Source of the DNA: JANQRA01 sp035550735
GTDB lineage: Bacteria > Actinomycetota > Acidimicrobiia > Spongiisociales > ZC4RG35
Length of the DNA stretch: 64,000 bases
Reading direction: 5' to 3'
NCBI GenBank assembly: GCA_035550735.1
Contig: DASZOM010000041.1
Coordinates: forward strand, 35,043-99,042
Positions 1 through 8,522 of the stretch are shown here, in pieces (within the stretch, counting starts at the first letter, position 1; each line of letters starts with the position of its first letter). The translations under genes were made by a program, and so were the position numbers. Below the pieces are notes generated by a model. The model was given only the letters and a program-made list of their open reading frames with translations. It was not told the origin of the DNA and did not search any database.

Positions 1-326
1 GATACGGCCCCTACATCCAGAGAGGTGACGATCGGCGCAGCCTGGAGGGCGAGGACCAGCTGTTCAGCCTCACCGAGGAGGAGGCATTGCGACTACTCGC
101 CGAGCCGCCTCGCCGTCGCGGCCAGGCCCGGTCGTCGAGTGTGCGCGAGCTCGGCGAGGACCCGGTCTCGGGCAAGAAGGTGTCGGTTCGATCCGGCCGC
201 TACGGCCCCTACGTCACCGACGGCGAGGTCAATGCCTCCCTGCGCAGGGACGACTCACCGGAGGAGATCAGCATCGAGCGCGCCGCCGAGCTGTTGCAGG
301 CGCGGCGTGAACGCATCGGCAGCTAG
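1..326 (+). CDS. topA: DNA topoisomerase I, C-terminal end (partial)
   Basis: The reading frame is open from the window edge and ends at TAG 324-326. About 107 residues are visible. They contain two copies of the short repeat around RYGPY (near bases 3-15 and 199-216), which in actinobacterial TopA forms the basic C-terminal DNA-binding repeats after the zinc-less catalytic core. A run of Arg and Lys residues (PPRRRGQ, GKKVS) fits DNA contact. The last residues are a helix rich in Ala, Arg and Glu. The enzyme relaxes negatively supercoiled DNA; the catalytic Tyr is outside the window. It converges on the PhoH-like gene with a single base between the two stop codons, so neither has room for its own terminator. 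The repeat is characteristic, but only the tail is seen. Confidence 0.85.
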   Translation, partial: YGPYIQRGDDRRSLEGEDQLFSLTEEEALRLLAEPPRRRGQARSSSVRELGEDPVSGKKVSVRSGRYGPYVTDGEVNASLRRDDSPEEISIERAAELLQARRERIGS

Positions 327-327
327 C

Positions 328-1635
328 TCAGAGGACGGTGGCGGCCAGCTCGGCGAGTGGGGAGCGGACCGAGCGCTCCAGGGTGATGTGGGCGAACATC
401 GGGGAGTCCTTGAACCGTTCGATGAGGGCGGCCATGCCCCCGTACGGCGAGATGTAGGGATTGTCCACCTGGGTCAGGTCTCCGCAGAACACCACCTTGG
501 AGTCCCGTGACATCCGGGTGAGTATCACCTTGAGTGTCGACAGCTCCAGGTTCTGCGCCTCGTCGACGATGACGAACTCCCCGGTGATGCTCCGACCACG
601 CAGATAGGTGACGGCGGCCATCTCCAGCTCGCCCCTCTCGAGCAATTCCTCGATCGCATGACGGGCGCCATCCACACCGGCGTCCGAGAACAGTGCGAAG
701 AGGTTGTCGTGAACCGCCGCCATCCAGGGCGCCAGCTTCTCGGAGAGATCACCTGGCAGATAGCCCATCTCCTGGCGGCCCACCGCCACCAGGGGGCGGT
801 ACACGGACACCCGCCGATAGCGCCGCTGCTCGAGCACCTGCTCCAGTGCCGCCGCCAGGGCGAGGAATGTCTTGCCGGTCCCGGCCATACCCATCAACGA
901 CACCGCGGGGACGTCGGGATCGAGCAGCTGGTGGAGTGCGACGGTCTGGTGGAGGTTCTTGGGCTCGACGCCGAAGGCGCGCACGTGGCTCGGCATCCGC
1001 TCGACCACCGCGATGGGGTCTGCCTGGATGACCCTGGCGAGTGCCGAGCGCGAGGTGCCGCTCCTCAGGACGACGAACTCGTTGACCGGTGCATCCACCT
1101 CATCGATCTCGAGCTTGCCCTCGTCGTAGAGACGGTCGATGGTCTCACCGTCGACCTCGTGCTCGACGACACCGGAGTGCATCTGGTCCGCCTGCACCGT
1201 GTCGGCCCGGTAGTCCTGCACGGTCACGCCGAGTTGCGCCCCCTTGATCCGCAGGGAGGCGTCCTTGGTGACCAGAACGGCGTCGGTGCTCTCACTGAGG
1301 TTGAGACACGTGGCGAGGATCCGATGGTCGGGGGAGGTCGGATCGAGGACGGCGGGCAACCGCTCCGAGACGACGCCGTTGAGCTCGATGCGAAGAGTCC
1401 CGCCTCCGGGGAGCGCCACCGGGTCGCGCATCCCACCGGCGGCGGAGGCGCCGAGCTCCTCGAGAAGGCGGATCGCCCCCCGGGCATTGGCCCCGACCTC
1501 GTCGAGACGGGTCTTCTTCCGATCGAGCTCCTCGACCACCACCAGGGGCAGCACGACATCGTTGTCGTCGAATCGGGTGAGGGAGTGGGGGTCGGCGAGG
1601 AGGACGCAGGTGTCGAGGACGTAGGTGGATGCCAC
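328..1635 (-). CDS. PIN domain-PhoH-like ATPase (YlaK/PhoH2 type)
   Basis: 435 aa. Residues 1-135 form a PIN-fold nuclease domain starting TYVLDTCVLL, with Asp8 as first metal ligand and further acidic residues (VVVEELD, VTKD). Residues about 220-435 are a PhoH-type P-loop NTPase with Walker A GMAGTGKT at 249-256 and Walker B FVIVDEAQN near 354-362. This order matches the PhoH2 family, described as RNA helicase/RNase proteins and in mycobacteria linked to a small antitoxin-like partner. I see no small gene just upstream on the same strand, so this one looks solitary. It is probably a cytoplasmic ATP-driven RNA unwinding and cleaving enzyme; substrate unknown. Confidence 0.9.
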   Translation of the reverse strand: MASTYVLDTCVLLADPHSLTRFDDNDVVLPLVVVEELDRKKTRLDEVGANARGAIRLLEELGASAAGGMRDPVALPGGGTLRIELNGVVSERLPAVLDPTSPDHRILATCLNLSESTDAVLVTKDASLRIKGAQLGVTVQDYRADTVQADQMHSGVVEHEVDGETIDRLYDEGKLEIDEVDAPVNEFVVLRSGTSRSALARVIQADPIAVVERMPSHVRAFGVEPKNLHQTVALHQLLDPDVPAVSLMGMAGTGKTFLALAAALEQVLEQRRYRRVSVYRPLVAVGRQEMGYLPGDLSEKLAPWMAAVHDNLFALFSDAGVDGARHAIEELLERGELEMAAVTYLRGRSITGEFVIVDEAQNLELSTLKVILTRMSRDSKVVFCGDLTQVDNPYISPYGGMAALIERFKDSPMFAHITLERSVRSPLAELAATVL

Positions 1636-1709
1636 CGGTCAGGTCTCCTTGGATGTCATCGCCAAGGAGACAGCTTCACTCGTCGGAGGTCGAATTACAA
1701 GGATCGGAT

Positions 1710-2138
1710 TCAGCTGCGATCGACGATCCGGAAGACCGGGAAGCGGTGGGCGAAGCGGGCGAAGTCGTCGTCGCTCGGGTCGTCGGGCAGGTCCATGAAG
1801 AGGCGGGCGAAAGCCTCCCGCTCGTAATAGGCACGGACCAGGTCGGGTCGTTGGCCGGTGACCTCGACCAGCTCGACCGGCTTTTCGGGACCGCCGCGGC
1901 GCAAGCCGACCCGGGGGTGCGCCCTGACGTTGCGCACCCATCCTGACTCCCCGTATGGCGAGACCAGGTAGTCCCCTTCGGCGTCGGAGATCGGCGAGAC
2001 CGTCACCCGGCGGGGTTGGCCCGAGCGTCTTCCCACCATGGACAGCACGGCGAAGTTGCCCAGGCCGGCCCGAGCCGCCTGCCCCATGAGCCAGGACACC
2101 ATCCGCTTGGCCGGGGTGACCTCGTACTGCCTTGCCAC
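1710..2138 (-). CDS. DUF385 / deazaflavin-dependent nitroreductase family protein
   Basis: 142 aa, a full-length match to the F420-binding split beta-barrel family (DUF385, Ddn-like). Family features seen are the VLSMVGRRSGQPRRV strand-turn near residues 30-45, the YLVSPYGESGWVRN segment near residues 57-70, and a C-terminal helix with FARFAHRFPVFRIV. Members bind deazaflavin F420 and reduce or oxidise varied small molecules, mostly in actinobacteria; the substrate cannot be read from sequence. It lies 9 bases downstream of polX's stop on the same strand. A second member of the same family is at 41255-41641. Confidence 0.85.
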   Translation of the reverse strand: MARQYEVTPAKRMVSWLMGQAARAGLGNFAVLSMVGRRSGQPRRVTVSPISDAEGDYLVSPYGESGWVRNVRAHPRVGLRRGGPEKPVELVEVTGQRPDLVRAYYEREAFARLFMDLPDDPSDDDFARFAHRFPVFRIVDRS

Positions 2139-2147
2139 CTGCTGAAT

Positions 2148-3878
2148 CTAGGCACGGCGCCGACGCACCCAGCCAAGGAAATCCTCCGGCTCCCGGGTGT
2201 TGACGACCCTCTCGTTGGTCACCCATGCCCGCTGGGCGTAGAGCACTCCGAAGTCCATGCGACGCAGATCCGACACGTGATGGGAGTCGGTGTCGATGAC
2301 GACGTCGACCCCGAGGGCCATCGCCTGACGGGCCACTTCGGTGGTGGCATCGAGACGGTCGAGCGCACCGTTGATCTCGAGGGCCACCCCGGTGACCGCC
2401 AGGCCTTCGAGCACCGGCTCCACGTCGAGCTCCACACCGGGGCGACGGCCGACGTACCGCCCGCTGAGATGACCGATGGCGTTGACCGCAGGGTCGGCGA
2501 GGGCGGTGAGGATTCGGGCGGTCTGGCGCTCCTTGGGCAGGTCGAAATGGGAGTGGATCGAGGCGACGCAGTAGTCGAACTCGAGACGGAAGCCGGGGTC
2601 GTAGTCGAGCTCCCCGTCGGGGCCGATGTTGAGCTCGCAGCCGAACAGGACGGTGATCTCGGGATTGGCCTCGTCCAGCTTCCTGATTCGGTCGCGGTGA
2701 GCGAGCATCTCCTCGCGTGTCGACCCGTTGATCGCCAGGTTCTCGCCATGGTCGGTGAAAGCGACATACCGGTAGCCGGCCTCGATCGCCGCCTCCAGCA
2801 TCTCCTCCAACCCGGATCTGCCGTCACCGGAGCGGTCGCAGTGGAAGTGGAGGTCGCCCTGGATCCGGTCACGGGTGACCAGATCGGGGAGACCCTCCCC
2901 CGCCGCCAGCTGCACCTCCCCGCCGCCTTCGCGCATCGTCGGGGGGATCGGCTGCAGCCCGAGGGCGGCGTAGATGTCGGCCTCCGTGTTCGAGGCCAGG
3001 ACCTCGTCACCTTCGAACAGCCCGTACTCACTGAGCAGCCATCCCCGGTCGAGGGCGCGCTGGCGCAACTGGATGTTGTGGGTCTTGGAGCCGGTGAAAT
3101 AGAGGAGGGCCGACCCCAGCTGGTCGGGATGGACCGTGCGCACGTCCACCTGGAGGCTCTCCCTGGTGAGAAAGGAGGTCTTGGTCTCTCCCGACCCGAC
3201 CACCTCCGCAACCTCGGGCATTCCCAACACCGTCTGGTGGACGGTCGCCGGCTCGGTGGTGCCGACGACGAGGTCGACGTCGCCGACCGTCTCCGAGAAA
3301 CGGCGCATCGAGCCGCAGGGAACCGCCGAGGTCACCCCGGGAATGCCCTCGATCCGCTTCGCCAGGCCATGGGCGAATCCGTAGACCTCGACGAGGGGGG
3401 TGCGCCGGTCCTTTCCGTGCATCCCGAGACGCTCGATCGCCTTCCGAATCTTCTCCTCGGACTTCTCCCCCAGCCCGGGAAGATCACGGAGGCTCTCGGA
3501 CTCGATCGCCTCCCGCAGACCGTTGATGTCCTCCACCCCGAGCCGCTCACGGATCATCAACAGCGTTTTGGGCCCGAGCCCGGGGATCTTGGTCAGCTCC
3601 ACGAACGACGGCGGGTACTTCGCCCGCAGCGTCTCCAGCTTGAGCACCTTCCCGGTCTTCTCGAGCTCGAGGATCTTGTCCGCGGTGGCGGCCCCCACCC
3701 CCTTGATCTGGGTGAGCTCCGCCTTGGTCAACCCGTCCAGCTCACCGGAGTGGGCCTCGATGCCGGCCACCGCGTTCTCGTACGCCCTCACCTTGAAAGC
3801 CTGCGGCGACCCCTCCTCGAGAGTGGTGAGCTTGGCCAGCTCGATCAGCATTCGAACCGCCTCGGAGCGAGTGACCAT
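2148..3878 (-). CDS. polX: DNA polymerase X family protein with PHP domain (PolX)
   Basis: 576 aa from ATG 3878. An upstream in-frame start at 3962 would overlap the Tad-cluster gene before it and adds a disordered leader, so I reject it. The N-terminal region has helix-hairpin-helix motifs (LTQIKGVGAATADKI, KIPGLGPKTLLMI). The Pol-beta palm follows with GSMRRFSETVGDVDLVV supplying two catalytic Asp and LQVDVRTV the third. The C-terminal PHP domain starts DLHFHCDRSGDG and keeps its metal ligands (FTDHGEN, CELNI, SIHSHF, DTDSHH). Bacterial PolX enzymes fill short gaps and use the PHP domain as a manganese-dependent 3'-5' exonuclease/AP endonuclease in base excision repair. Both active sites look intact. 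Confidence 0.95.
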   Translation of the reverse strand: MVTRSEAVRMLIELAKLTTLEEGSPQAFKVRAYENAVAGIEAHSGELDGLTKAELTQIKGVGAATADKILELEKTGKVLKLETLRAKYPPSFVELTKIPGLGPKTLLMIRERLGVEDINGLREAIESESLRDLPGLGEKSEEKIRKAIERLGMHGKDRRTPLVEVYGFAHGLAKRIEGIPGVTSAVPCGSMRRFSETVGDVDLVVGTTEPATVHQTVLGMPEVAEVVGSGETKTSFLTRESLQVDVRTVHPDQLGSALLYFTGSKTHNIQLRQRALDRGWLLSEYGLFEGDEVLASNTEADIYAALGLQPIPPTMREGGGEVQLAAGEGLPDLVTRDRIQGDLHFHCDRSGDGRSGLEEMLEAAIEAGYRYVAFTDHGENLAINGSTREEMLAHRDRIRKLDEANPEITVLFGCELNIGPDGELDYDPGFRLEFDYCVASIHSHFDLPKERQTARILTALADPAVNAIGHLSGRYVGRRPGVELDVEPVLEGLAVTGVALEINGALDRLDATTEVARQAMALGVDVVIDTDSHHVSDLRRMDFGVLYAQRAWVTNERVVNTREPEDFLGWVRRRRA

Positions 3879-3924
3879 GTCGGTCAGGATATCGACCGGT
3901 CTCCCTCCCCGAGCATGCCCGGCG

Positions 3925-4311
3925 TCAGGGGTGGAGCCAGCGGGCGGGGTCGAATTCGGCACGGCTCGAACCCCTCACCGTCAGGCTGCCGAACACCGGA
4001 ACCCGGGTCTGCACCGCCGCCACCACCTCGACCACCCGCGCCCGCAACCGATCGTCCCGGGCGCACTTGCACCCGATCAGGACGGCGCCGTTGGCCTCGA
4101 CCACTGCCCGGGCCACGGTCCCCGGGTCCCCGTCTCCGGCAGGCGGATAGGTGGCCACGGCGGCGGCGAGAGCGCCCGCATCCGCCGCGGTCTGAGCGAG
4201 GGCCCGAGCGGCGTAGAGCGATGCGAGGGCGGCCACGGCGATCGCCGAGACGGCGATGACCGCGACCAGAGCGGTCATCACGAGGGTGGCCGACCCCCGG
4301 TCGTCCCTCAA
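3925..4311 (-). CDS. Rv3654c-like TadE-neighbourhood secreted/pilus protein
   Basis: 128 aa, starting at TTG 4311 inside a TTGA overlap with the stop of the TadE gene. The N-terminus DDRGSATLVMTALVAVIAVSAIAV is a typical TadE/TadG-type segment: a charged Arg-Gly-Ser start then one membrane helix (about residues 8-32), followed by an Ala-rich extracytoplasmic helix and a small domain with a Cys-x-Cys pair (IGCKCARD). It is the last gene of the Tad operon, the same place as Rv3654c in Mycobacterium tuberculosis, where the family is annotated as a helicase/secretion-neighbourhood TadE-like protein. A minor pilin or pilus assembly role is inferred from position and shape. Confidence 0.75.
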   Translation of the reverse strand: MRDDRGSATLVMTALVAVIAVSAIAVAALASLYAARALAQTAADAGALAAAVATYPPAGDGDPGTVARAVVEANGAVLIGCKCARDDRLRARVVEVVAAVQTRVPVFGSLTVRGSSRAEFDPARWLHP

Positions 4312-4691
4312 CGCTCCACGAGCATCGTCGCCGACGCCGAGACCTCGAACCCGAAGTCGTCGAGGAACGGGACCGGGAGGACATGACGCATTCGGGCGGT
4401 GACCTTCGCCGGTCTGCCCACTACACCCGGCCTGCTGACCGAGATCCGCACCCTGTCGCGATCCGCCGGTGAGAGGGCGTCGCGCACCGCCGAGACCGCC
4501 CGCGCCGGGTCGGGCGTGGTCGCCGCCACCCTGGCGCCCTCCCGAACGGCCCCGAGCAACTCGACCTTGGTGCGGGCCACCGAGATCACCTGGATCCCGG
4601 CGGCCAGCACCACTATCAGGAGTGGCACGACGAGGAAGAACTCCACCGTGACCGACCCCCGCTCCCCGCTCAGAACGCGCCTGCGACCCAA
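4308..4691 (-). CDS. tadE: TadE-like pilus assembly protein
   Basis: 127 aa from TTG 4691. The start overlaps the end of the flp gene by 22 bases; a slightly later start is possible. The N-terminal GERGSVTVEFFLVVPLLIVVLA matches the TadE domain: conserved Val-Glu-Phe, then one membrane helix (residues about 16-38). The rest is an extracytoplasmic alpha/beta domain ending SASATMLVER. TadE proteins are processed pseudopilins of the Flp/Tad pilus. It sits in the operon order tadA-tadB-tadC-flp-tadE known from actinobacteria (Rv3655c position). Confidence 0.85.
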   Translation of the reverse strand: MGRRRVLSGERGSVTVEFFLVVPLLIVVLAAGIQVISVARTKVELLGAVREGARVAATTPDPARAVSAVRDALSPADRDRVRISVSRPGVVGRPAKVTARMRHVLPVPFLDDFGFEVSASATMLVER

Positions 4692-4867
4692 TTGATCACC
4701 TTGCCGAACAGGTCCCCGAGGAGACCGCCCCCGCTACCCGACTGGATCCACTTGAGCGCGATGATCGCCAATGCGGTGGCCGCCAGGATCACCAGGAAGT
4801 ACTCCACGGTGGCCTGGCCCCGATCGTCGGCGAGACGGGCCCATGCCCGGCTCCAGATTCGTGTCAT
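4670..4867 (-). CDS. Flp-type pilin (DUF4244)
   Basis: 65 aa from ATG 4867, chosen because AAGGAG lies 7 bases before it; the longer start at 4882 has no such site. The sequence DDRGQATVEYFLVILAATALAIIALKWI has the Flp signature Gly-x-Ala-Thr-Val-Glu-Tyr, in which prepilin peptidase cuts after Gly and the Glu five residues on guides assembly, followed by a single membrane helix. The tail is Gly-rich (GSGGGLLGD) then WVAGAF. This matches the mycobacterial Rv3656c (DUF4244) slot. It is likely the major subunit of a thin Tad pilus. No prepilin peptidase gene is in the window. Confidence 0.88.
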   Translation of the reverse strand: MTRIWSRAWARLADDRGQATVEYFLVILAATALAIIALKWIQSGSGGGLLGDLFGKVINWVAGAF

Positions 4868-4918
4868 GGACACTCCTTCCAAACCGGTAGCCGACCGGTG
4901 CGGGAGGAAGTGCGGAAG

Positions 4919-5458
4919 TCATCCCAGGACCCCGGTCAGCTCGGAGAACATGCCGAGGAGAGATGGGCCGTAGAGGAGGAGAACCAACCCGGGAAGCATG
5001 AGCAGGGTCACCGGCAGCATCAGCTTGACCGGCAAGGCCCGTGCCCGGGCGATCCGACGGGCCCGCTCAGCGGCGAGCTCACCATCCAGCATGCGACGCA
5101 CCGCCCCGCTCAGCGATGCGCCGGAGCGTTGCGCCCTGGCCAGCTGGGCGAGCACGGGCCCGAGGGCCTCATCGGCATGGCTCAGCGATTCGGTCAGCCC
5201 GGTGACCCGGGCCACCCGCGCCACCGAGCGCAGGGCGCCGTACCGGGGCAGCGCCTGTGAGGTCTCGATGAGGCTGGCGAGAACGGACAACCCGGAGCGA
5301 AGACCAACGAGGAGGAGCAACAGGACGAGACGCACCGGCGGGTCCGGTTGCGGCCGGTTCTTCGCCCGGGCCCACATCAGGGGCAGCGAAGCGCCGATGG
5401 CCGCCCCCAGAGGGCCGGCGACCACCAGACCGAGCGAGGCGGCGACGATGGAGCTCAC
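4919..5458 (-). CDS. tadC: TadC-like type II secretion F-domain membrane protein
   Basis: 179 aa. The start is GTG 5458, which overlaps the tadB stop (GTGA) and has a GGAGGGCGGAGAA purine tract before it. The N-terminal part has two membrane helices (IVAASLGLVVAGPLGAAIGASL; LVLLLLLVGLRSGLS), then an F-domain cytoplasmic helical bundle with the family pattern LARAQRSGASLSGAVRRM, and a final membrane segment LMLPVTLLMLPGLVLLLYG. TadB and TadC form the inner-membrane platform on which TadA acts. It is short relative to proteobacterial TadC but normal for actinobacteria. Confidence 0.88.
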   Translation of the reverse strand: MSSIVAASLGLVVAGPLGAAIGASLPLMWARAKNRPQPDPPVRLVLLLLLVGLRSGLSVLASLIETSQALPRYGALRSVARVARVTGLTESLSHADEALGPVLAQLARAQRSGASLSGAVRRMLDGELAAERARRIARARALPVKLMLPVTLLMLPGLVLLLYGPSLLGMFSELTGVLG

Positions 5459-6087
5459 TTCTCCGCCCTCCACACCACCACGAACGCGATGCAGAGACCG
5501 GCCAGGAACAGGCCCAGACCGAGGATCGCCACCATCCGCTGCTGGGGTGACGCAAGGAGGTCGGCGAGCTTGCCCGAGCCGGACTGGCCGAGCAGATAGG
5601 CCAGAGGCGCACCGAGCAGGATCAGGGCCGTGGCGCGCCCGGGTGCCGTGGCCACCTTGACCTCACGACGGATCTCCGATTGGGCGAGGGCCAATGCGCC
5701 GATCTCATCGAACAGTGCCGCCGTGTCACTCCCCGTTCGCGCCGCGCTGAGCAGGGTCAGCCTCAGCTCCTCACCGATCTGAGGGAACCCTGCAGCGACG
5801 TAACCGGCCAGGTGCTCCAGGGTCTGGTCCGATGCCACCGCCAGCCCGCCAACCGAGACCGCGGCGCCCATCACCGCATGACGCAGGGTGGCGCCTGCTC
5901 GGAGCTCGGACGCCACTGCCTCACAGAACAGCGCCGGACGCATGTCCTGGGCCGGACGGCTCCGCCAGGCCAGCAATGCGATCGCTGCGGCGACCACGAC
6001 GGGCGCATAGGCGACGGCGGCGAGAATCGCCACGCGTCGCAGATCGACATCGAGGAAGACCGCGATTGCGAGGAGCAGGGGGATCAC
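5455..6087 (-). CDS. tadB: TadB-like type II secretion F-domain membrane protein
   Basis: 210 aa, starting at GTG 6087 in a GTGA overlap with the tadA stop. Two N-terminal membrane helices (IPLLLAIAVFLDV; VVVAAAIALLAW) are followed by the F-domain, including ASELRAGATLRHAVMG and LLSAARTGSDTAALFDEIG. Two more helices end the protein (ALILLGAPLAYLLGQ; MVAILGLGLFLAGLCIAFVVVW). It is the partner of TadC in the pilus platform complex and is translationally coupled to both neighbours. Confidence 0.88.
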   Translation of the reverse strand: MIPLLLAIAVFLDVDLRRVAILAAVAYAPVVVAAAIALLAWRSRPAQDMRPALFCEAVASELRAGATLRHAVMGAAVSVGGLAVASDQTLEHLAGYVAAGFPQIGEELRLTLLSAARTGSDTAALFDEIGALALAQSEIRREVKVATAPGRATALILLGAPLAYLLGQSGSGKLADLLASPQQRMVAILGLGLFLAGLCIAFVVVWRAEK

Positions 6088-7130
6088 GCCGCAGCCTTCA
6101 GGTCCGGGGCGTCGGCGACAGCGACGATCTTGCGCTCGGCACCCACCCGCTCGATCTGAACCACCATGTCGACGGCGGTGCGCAACTGCCTCCCCACCGC
6201 GGCCTCGGAGGTGTCCCCAGCGCTCAACGCCAGGGTCTCCAGTCGGAGGAGGGACTCCTCGGGGGAGTTGGCGTGCACCGTGGTCAGGGAGCCGCGATGA
6301 CCGGTGTTGAGTGCCGAGATCAGATCGAGTGCCTCCGGCCCGCGCACCTCCCCGACGATGATCCGGTCGGGACGGAGGCGGAGGGCCGAGCGGAGGAGCG
6401 AGCGGACCGTGATGGCACCGGCGCCCTCGGCGTTCGCCGGTCGGGCCTCGAGCCGGACCACATGGCCGGGAAGAGCGAGCTCGGCGGCCTCCTCGATGGT
6501 CACCACCCGCTCCGTCGGGTCGATGACACCGGCGAGCAGGTTGAGGAGCGTGGTCTTGCCTGCGCCCGTGCCGCCCGAAACCACGATGGTCTTCCGCATC
6601 GTCACCGCCTGGACCAGACGCCCTACCTGGGCCTCGGTTGCAGTGCCGGCGCGTATCAGGTCGTCGAGGGCTCCGACCCTCTGGGTGAATCGCCTTATCG
6701 CGATCAGCGGGTGGTCGACCGAGGCCGGCGGCAGCACCGCGTGGAGACGAGAGCCATCGGGGAGCCGGGCATCGACCATCGGAGATGCCCGGTCGAGGCG
6801 CAGCCCGAGCGGTGCGATCACCCGCTCCACCGTCGCCACCATGTCCTCGTCGGAGATGAAGCCGACAGGGACCCTTTGCAGACCTTGGCCCCGGTCCACC
6901 CAAACCTCCTGATGACCGTTCACCAGGACGTCGCTCACGTCGGGATCCTCGAAGAGTGCCTGGATCGGGCCCAGGCCCACGACGCGGTCCACGACCGCAT
7001 CCACCGCATCGCGCTCCAGCCATGGCGCCTCGAGGTCGAGCATCCGGCGGGCCTCCCACGCCAGGTCGGCACGCTCGAACTCGGTCTCCCCAAGGGCGAT
7101 CGCCCTGCTGAGACGTTCGATCACGCCCAT
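6084..7130 (-). CDS. tadA: TadA/CpaF-type pilus assembly ATPase
   Basis: 348 aa from ATG 7130, preceded by GGGAG; the open frame further upstream is a shadow of the neighbouring gene. The N-terminal domain carries FEDPDVSDVLVNG, typical of VirB11/CpaF ATPases. Walker A is GGTGAGKTT at 186-194, followed by TIEEAAEL, the Asp/His-box region RPDRIIVGEVRGPEALD and the His box NTGHRGSLTTVHANS. The protein is a hexameric secretion ATPase that drives Flp pilus assembly at the inner membrane. It overlaps the end of the upstream 184-aa gene by 10 bases and tadB by 4, so the five genes form one operon. Confidence 0.95.
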   Translation of the reverse strand: MGVIERLSRAIALGETEFERADLAWEARRMLDLEAPWLERDAVDAVVDRVVGLGPIQALFEDPDVSDVLVNGHQEVWVDRGQGLQRVPVGFISDEDMVATVERVIAPLGLRLDRASPMVDARLPDGSRLHAVLPPASVDHPLIAIRRFTQRVGALDDLIRAGTATEAQVGRLVQAVTMRKTIVVSGGTGAGKTTLLNLLAGVIDPTERVVTIEEAAELALPGHVVRLEARPANAEGAGAITVRSLLRSALRLRPDRIIVGEVRGPEALDLISALNTGHRGSLTTVHANSPEESLLRLETLALSAGDTSEAAVGRQLRTAVDMVVQIERVGAERKIVAVADAPDLKAAA

Positions 7131-7675
7131 GGCATCTCCCAAACCGGGCCCCATGCCGACACCCAACGACTTCGTCGCGGCAGATGCCCGGAGAGAATGC
7201 GACGCAGCGCTCCGGGTCGGAGCCGGGGCAACACCGGGCCAGGGCCCGGTGGCGTCGCTCCTGTCCCCACGGGCTGCCATACGCCGCTGGCCCCGACCGG
7301 GATCGGAGCCAGCCGGCCCGGGAACAATGGGATCACCGGCACCACCGGGAACTCCCAGCCGTCGTCGTCGACTCTGAGCACGATCGCCGGCCAGCGTGTC
7401 GACAGCCGCCCGACGAGCTCGACCGCCTCCCCCCGCTCGACGCCGCCGCCGGCGAGGAGGGCGACACCGGATCGTCCCGGGCTCAGCTCGGCCAAGGTCG
7501 GCCCGTCGGTCTGGAATCCACGCATGCTCCGGCTGGTCGGACTCGCCCCCTGAGCGCAGAGATCGATGACGAGCCCGGTTCCGGCCGCGGCTGCAAGACC
7601 GATGGGCGCCACCACCGACAGGATGAGATCGGGCGAGCGCACGCCCAGCACCAGGTGTCTCCCCTTCCCTGTCAT
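7121..7675 (-). CDS. Uncharacterised protein heading the Tad operon (CpaE/Ssd position)
   Basis: 184 aa from ATG 7675. In Mycobacterium the gene in this place (Rv3660c, Ssd) is a ~350-aa CpaE/MinD-like ATPase. Here the protein is about half that size and I see no Walker A or deviant Walker motif. What is visible: an N-terminal LILSVVAPIGLAAAAGTGLVIDL segment that could be a MinD-like core strand or a membrane helix, then TLAELSPGRSGVALLAGGG, STRWPAIVLRV, a Pro-Val-Ile-Pro-Leu-Phe-Pro stretch and a basic, Trp-rich tail (RRSRWVSAWGPVWEMPWA). The tail seems conserved-looking and may bind TadA or membrane. A reduced, ATPase-less CpaE relative is one reading. The 70 bases upstream are shared with the divergent HAD gene. 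Confidence 0.7.
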   Translation of the reverse strand: MTGKGRHLVLGVRSPDLILSVVAPIGLAAAAGTGLVIDLCAQGASPTSRSMRGFQTDGPTLAELSPGRSGVALLAGGGVERGEAVELVGRLSTRWPAIVLRVDDDGWEFPVVPVIPLFPGRLAPIPVGASGVWQPVGTGATPPGPGPVLPRLRPGALRRILSGHLPRRSRWVSAWGPVWEMPWA

Positions 7676-7745
7676 GTCGTCGAACGTAAGGGGCGGGTCG
7701 GCCGCAGACAAGACCCTCGTAGGGACCGCGGTTAACTTGATCGGG

Positions 7746-8522
7746 GTGACTGCGGCGGCCTTCTTCGACCTCGACAAGACGATCATCGCCAAGTCTTCGA
7801 CCCTCGCCTTCACCCGGCCCATGTTCCGGGCCGGCTTGCTCAGCGGGGCGACGCTGGCCAAGGCGGGGATCGCTCAGGCCTACTACCAGGCCTTCGGCGC
7901 CGACCACGACCAGTTGGAGCGGGTCAAGGAGGAGTTGGCGACGCTGACCAAAGGATGGTCGAAAGAGGAGATCGAGGCGGTGGTGACCGAGACCGTGGAC
8001 GAGGTCGTCACCCCCCTGGTCTACGCCGAGGCCTTGGCGATCATGGCCGAGCACCGAGGGGAGGGACGCCGTGTCGTGGTCATTTCGGCCAGCCCCGAGG
8101 AGATCGTGCGCCCCCTGTGCCGTCATCTCGGCATCGACGACGTGATCGCCACCCGGGCCGCGGTCGACGAGGAGGGCCGCTACACGGGGGAGCTCGAGCT
8201 GTATGCCTATGGCCCGGGCAAGGCAGGGGCCATCCGGGAGTTGGCAGAGGCCGAGGGCATCGATCTGGAGGCGAGCTACGCCTACAGCGACTCGATCACC
8301 GATCTGCCCATGCTCGACATCGTGGGCCACCCAGTCGTGGTCAATCCCGACTCGCAACTCGCCGCCGTCGCCGCCGAGAGGGGCTGGGAGGTGCGCCGGT
8401 TCGAGAGAGCGATCACGATGCGGGATCGGTTGCCCGCCATCGCCGCCTCCGGTGCGGTGGCTACCGGCATCGCCGCCATCCTCGCCTACTGGGCGCTCAA
8501 GGGACGGAAGTCATCGGGCTGA
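7746..8522 (+). CDS. HAD-superfamily SerB-like phosphatase (HAD-IB, Rv3661 type)
   Basis: 258 aa from GTG 7746. Motif I is FFDLDKTI (Asp8, Asp10), motif II VVVISASPEEIV, and motif IV SYAYSDSITDLPML, the HAD-IB arrangement. The C-terminal tail has a likely membrane helix (AIAASGAVATGIAAILAYWAL) and ends in a short basic tail, as in actinobacterial homologues beside the Tad/Ssd cluster. Members dephosphorylate small phosphomonoesters, sometimes lysolipid or phosphoserine-like; the substrate is not readable. A separate true serB with ACT domains is at 49455-50681, so this is probably not the serine-pathway enzyme. It is transcribed divergently from the Tad operon. Confidence 0.88.
   Translation: MTAAAFFDLDKTIIAKSSTLAFTRPMFRAGLLSGATLAKAGIAQAYYQAFGADHDQLERVKEELATLTKGWSKEEIEAVVTETVDEVVTPLVYAEALAIMAEHRGEGRRVVVISASPEEIVRPLCRHLGIDDVIATRAAVDEEGRYTGELELYAYGPGKAGAIRELAEAEGIDLEASYAYSDSITDLPMLDIVGHPVVVNPDSQLAAVAAERGWEVRRFERAITMRDRLPAIAASGAVATGIAAILAYWALKGRKSSG

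Noticed and set aside
2016..4259. Long plus-strand frame of 747 codons over polX and tad genes
   Set aside because: Antisense shadow of high-GC coding DNA: Leu/Gly/His-rich, no domain, and covers well-supported PolX.
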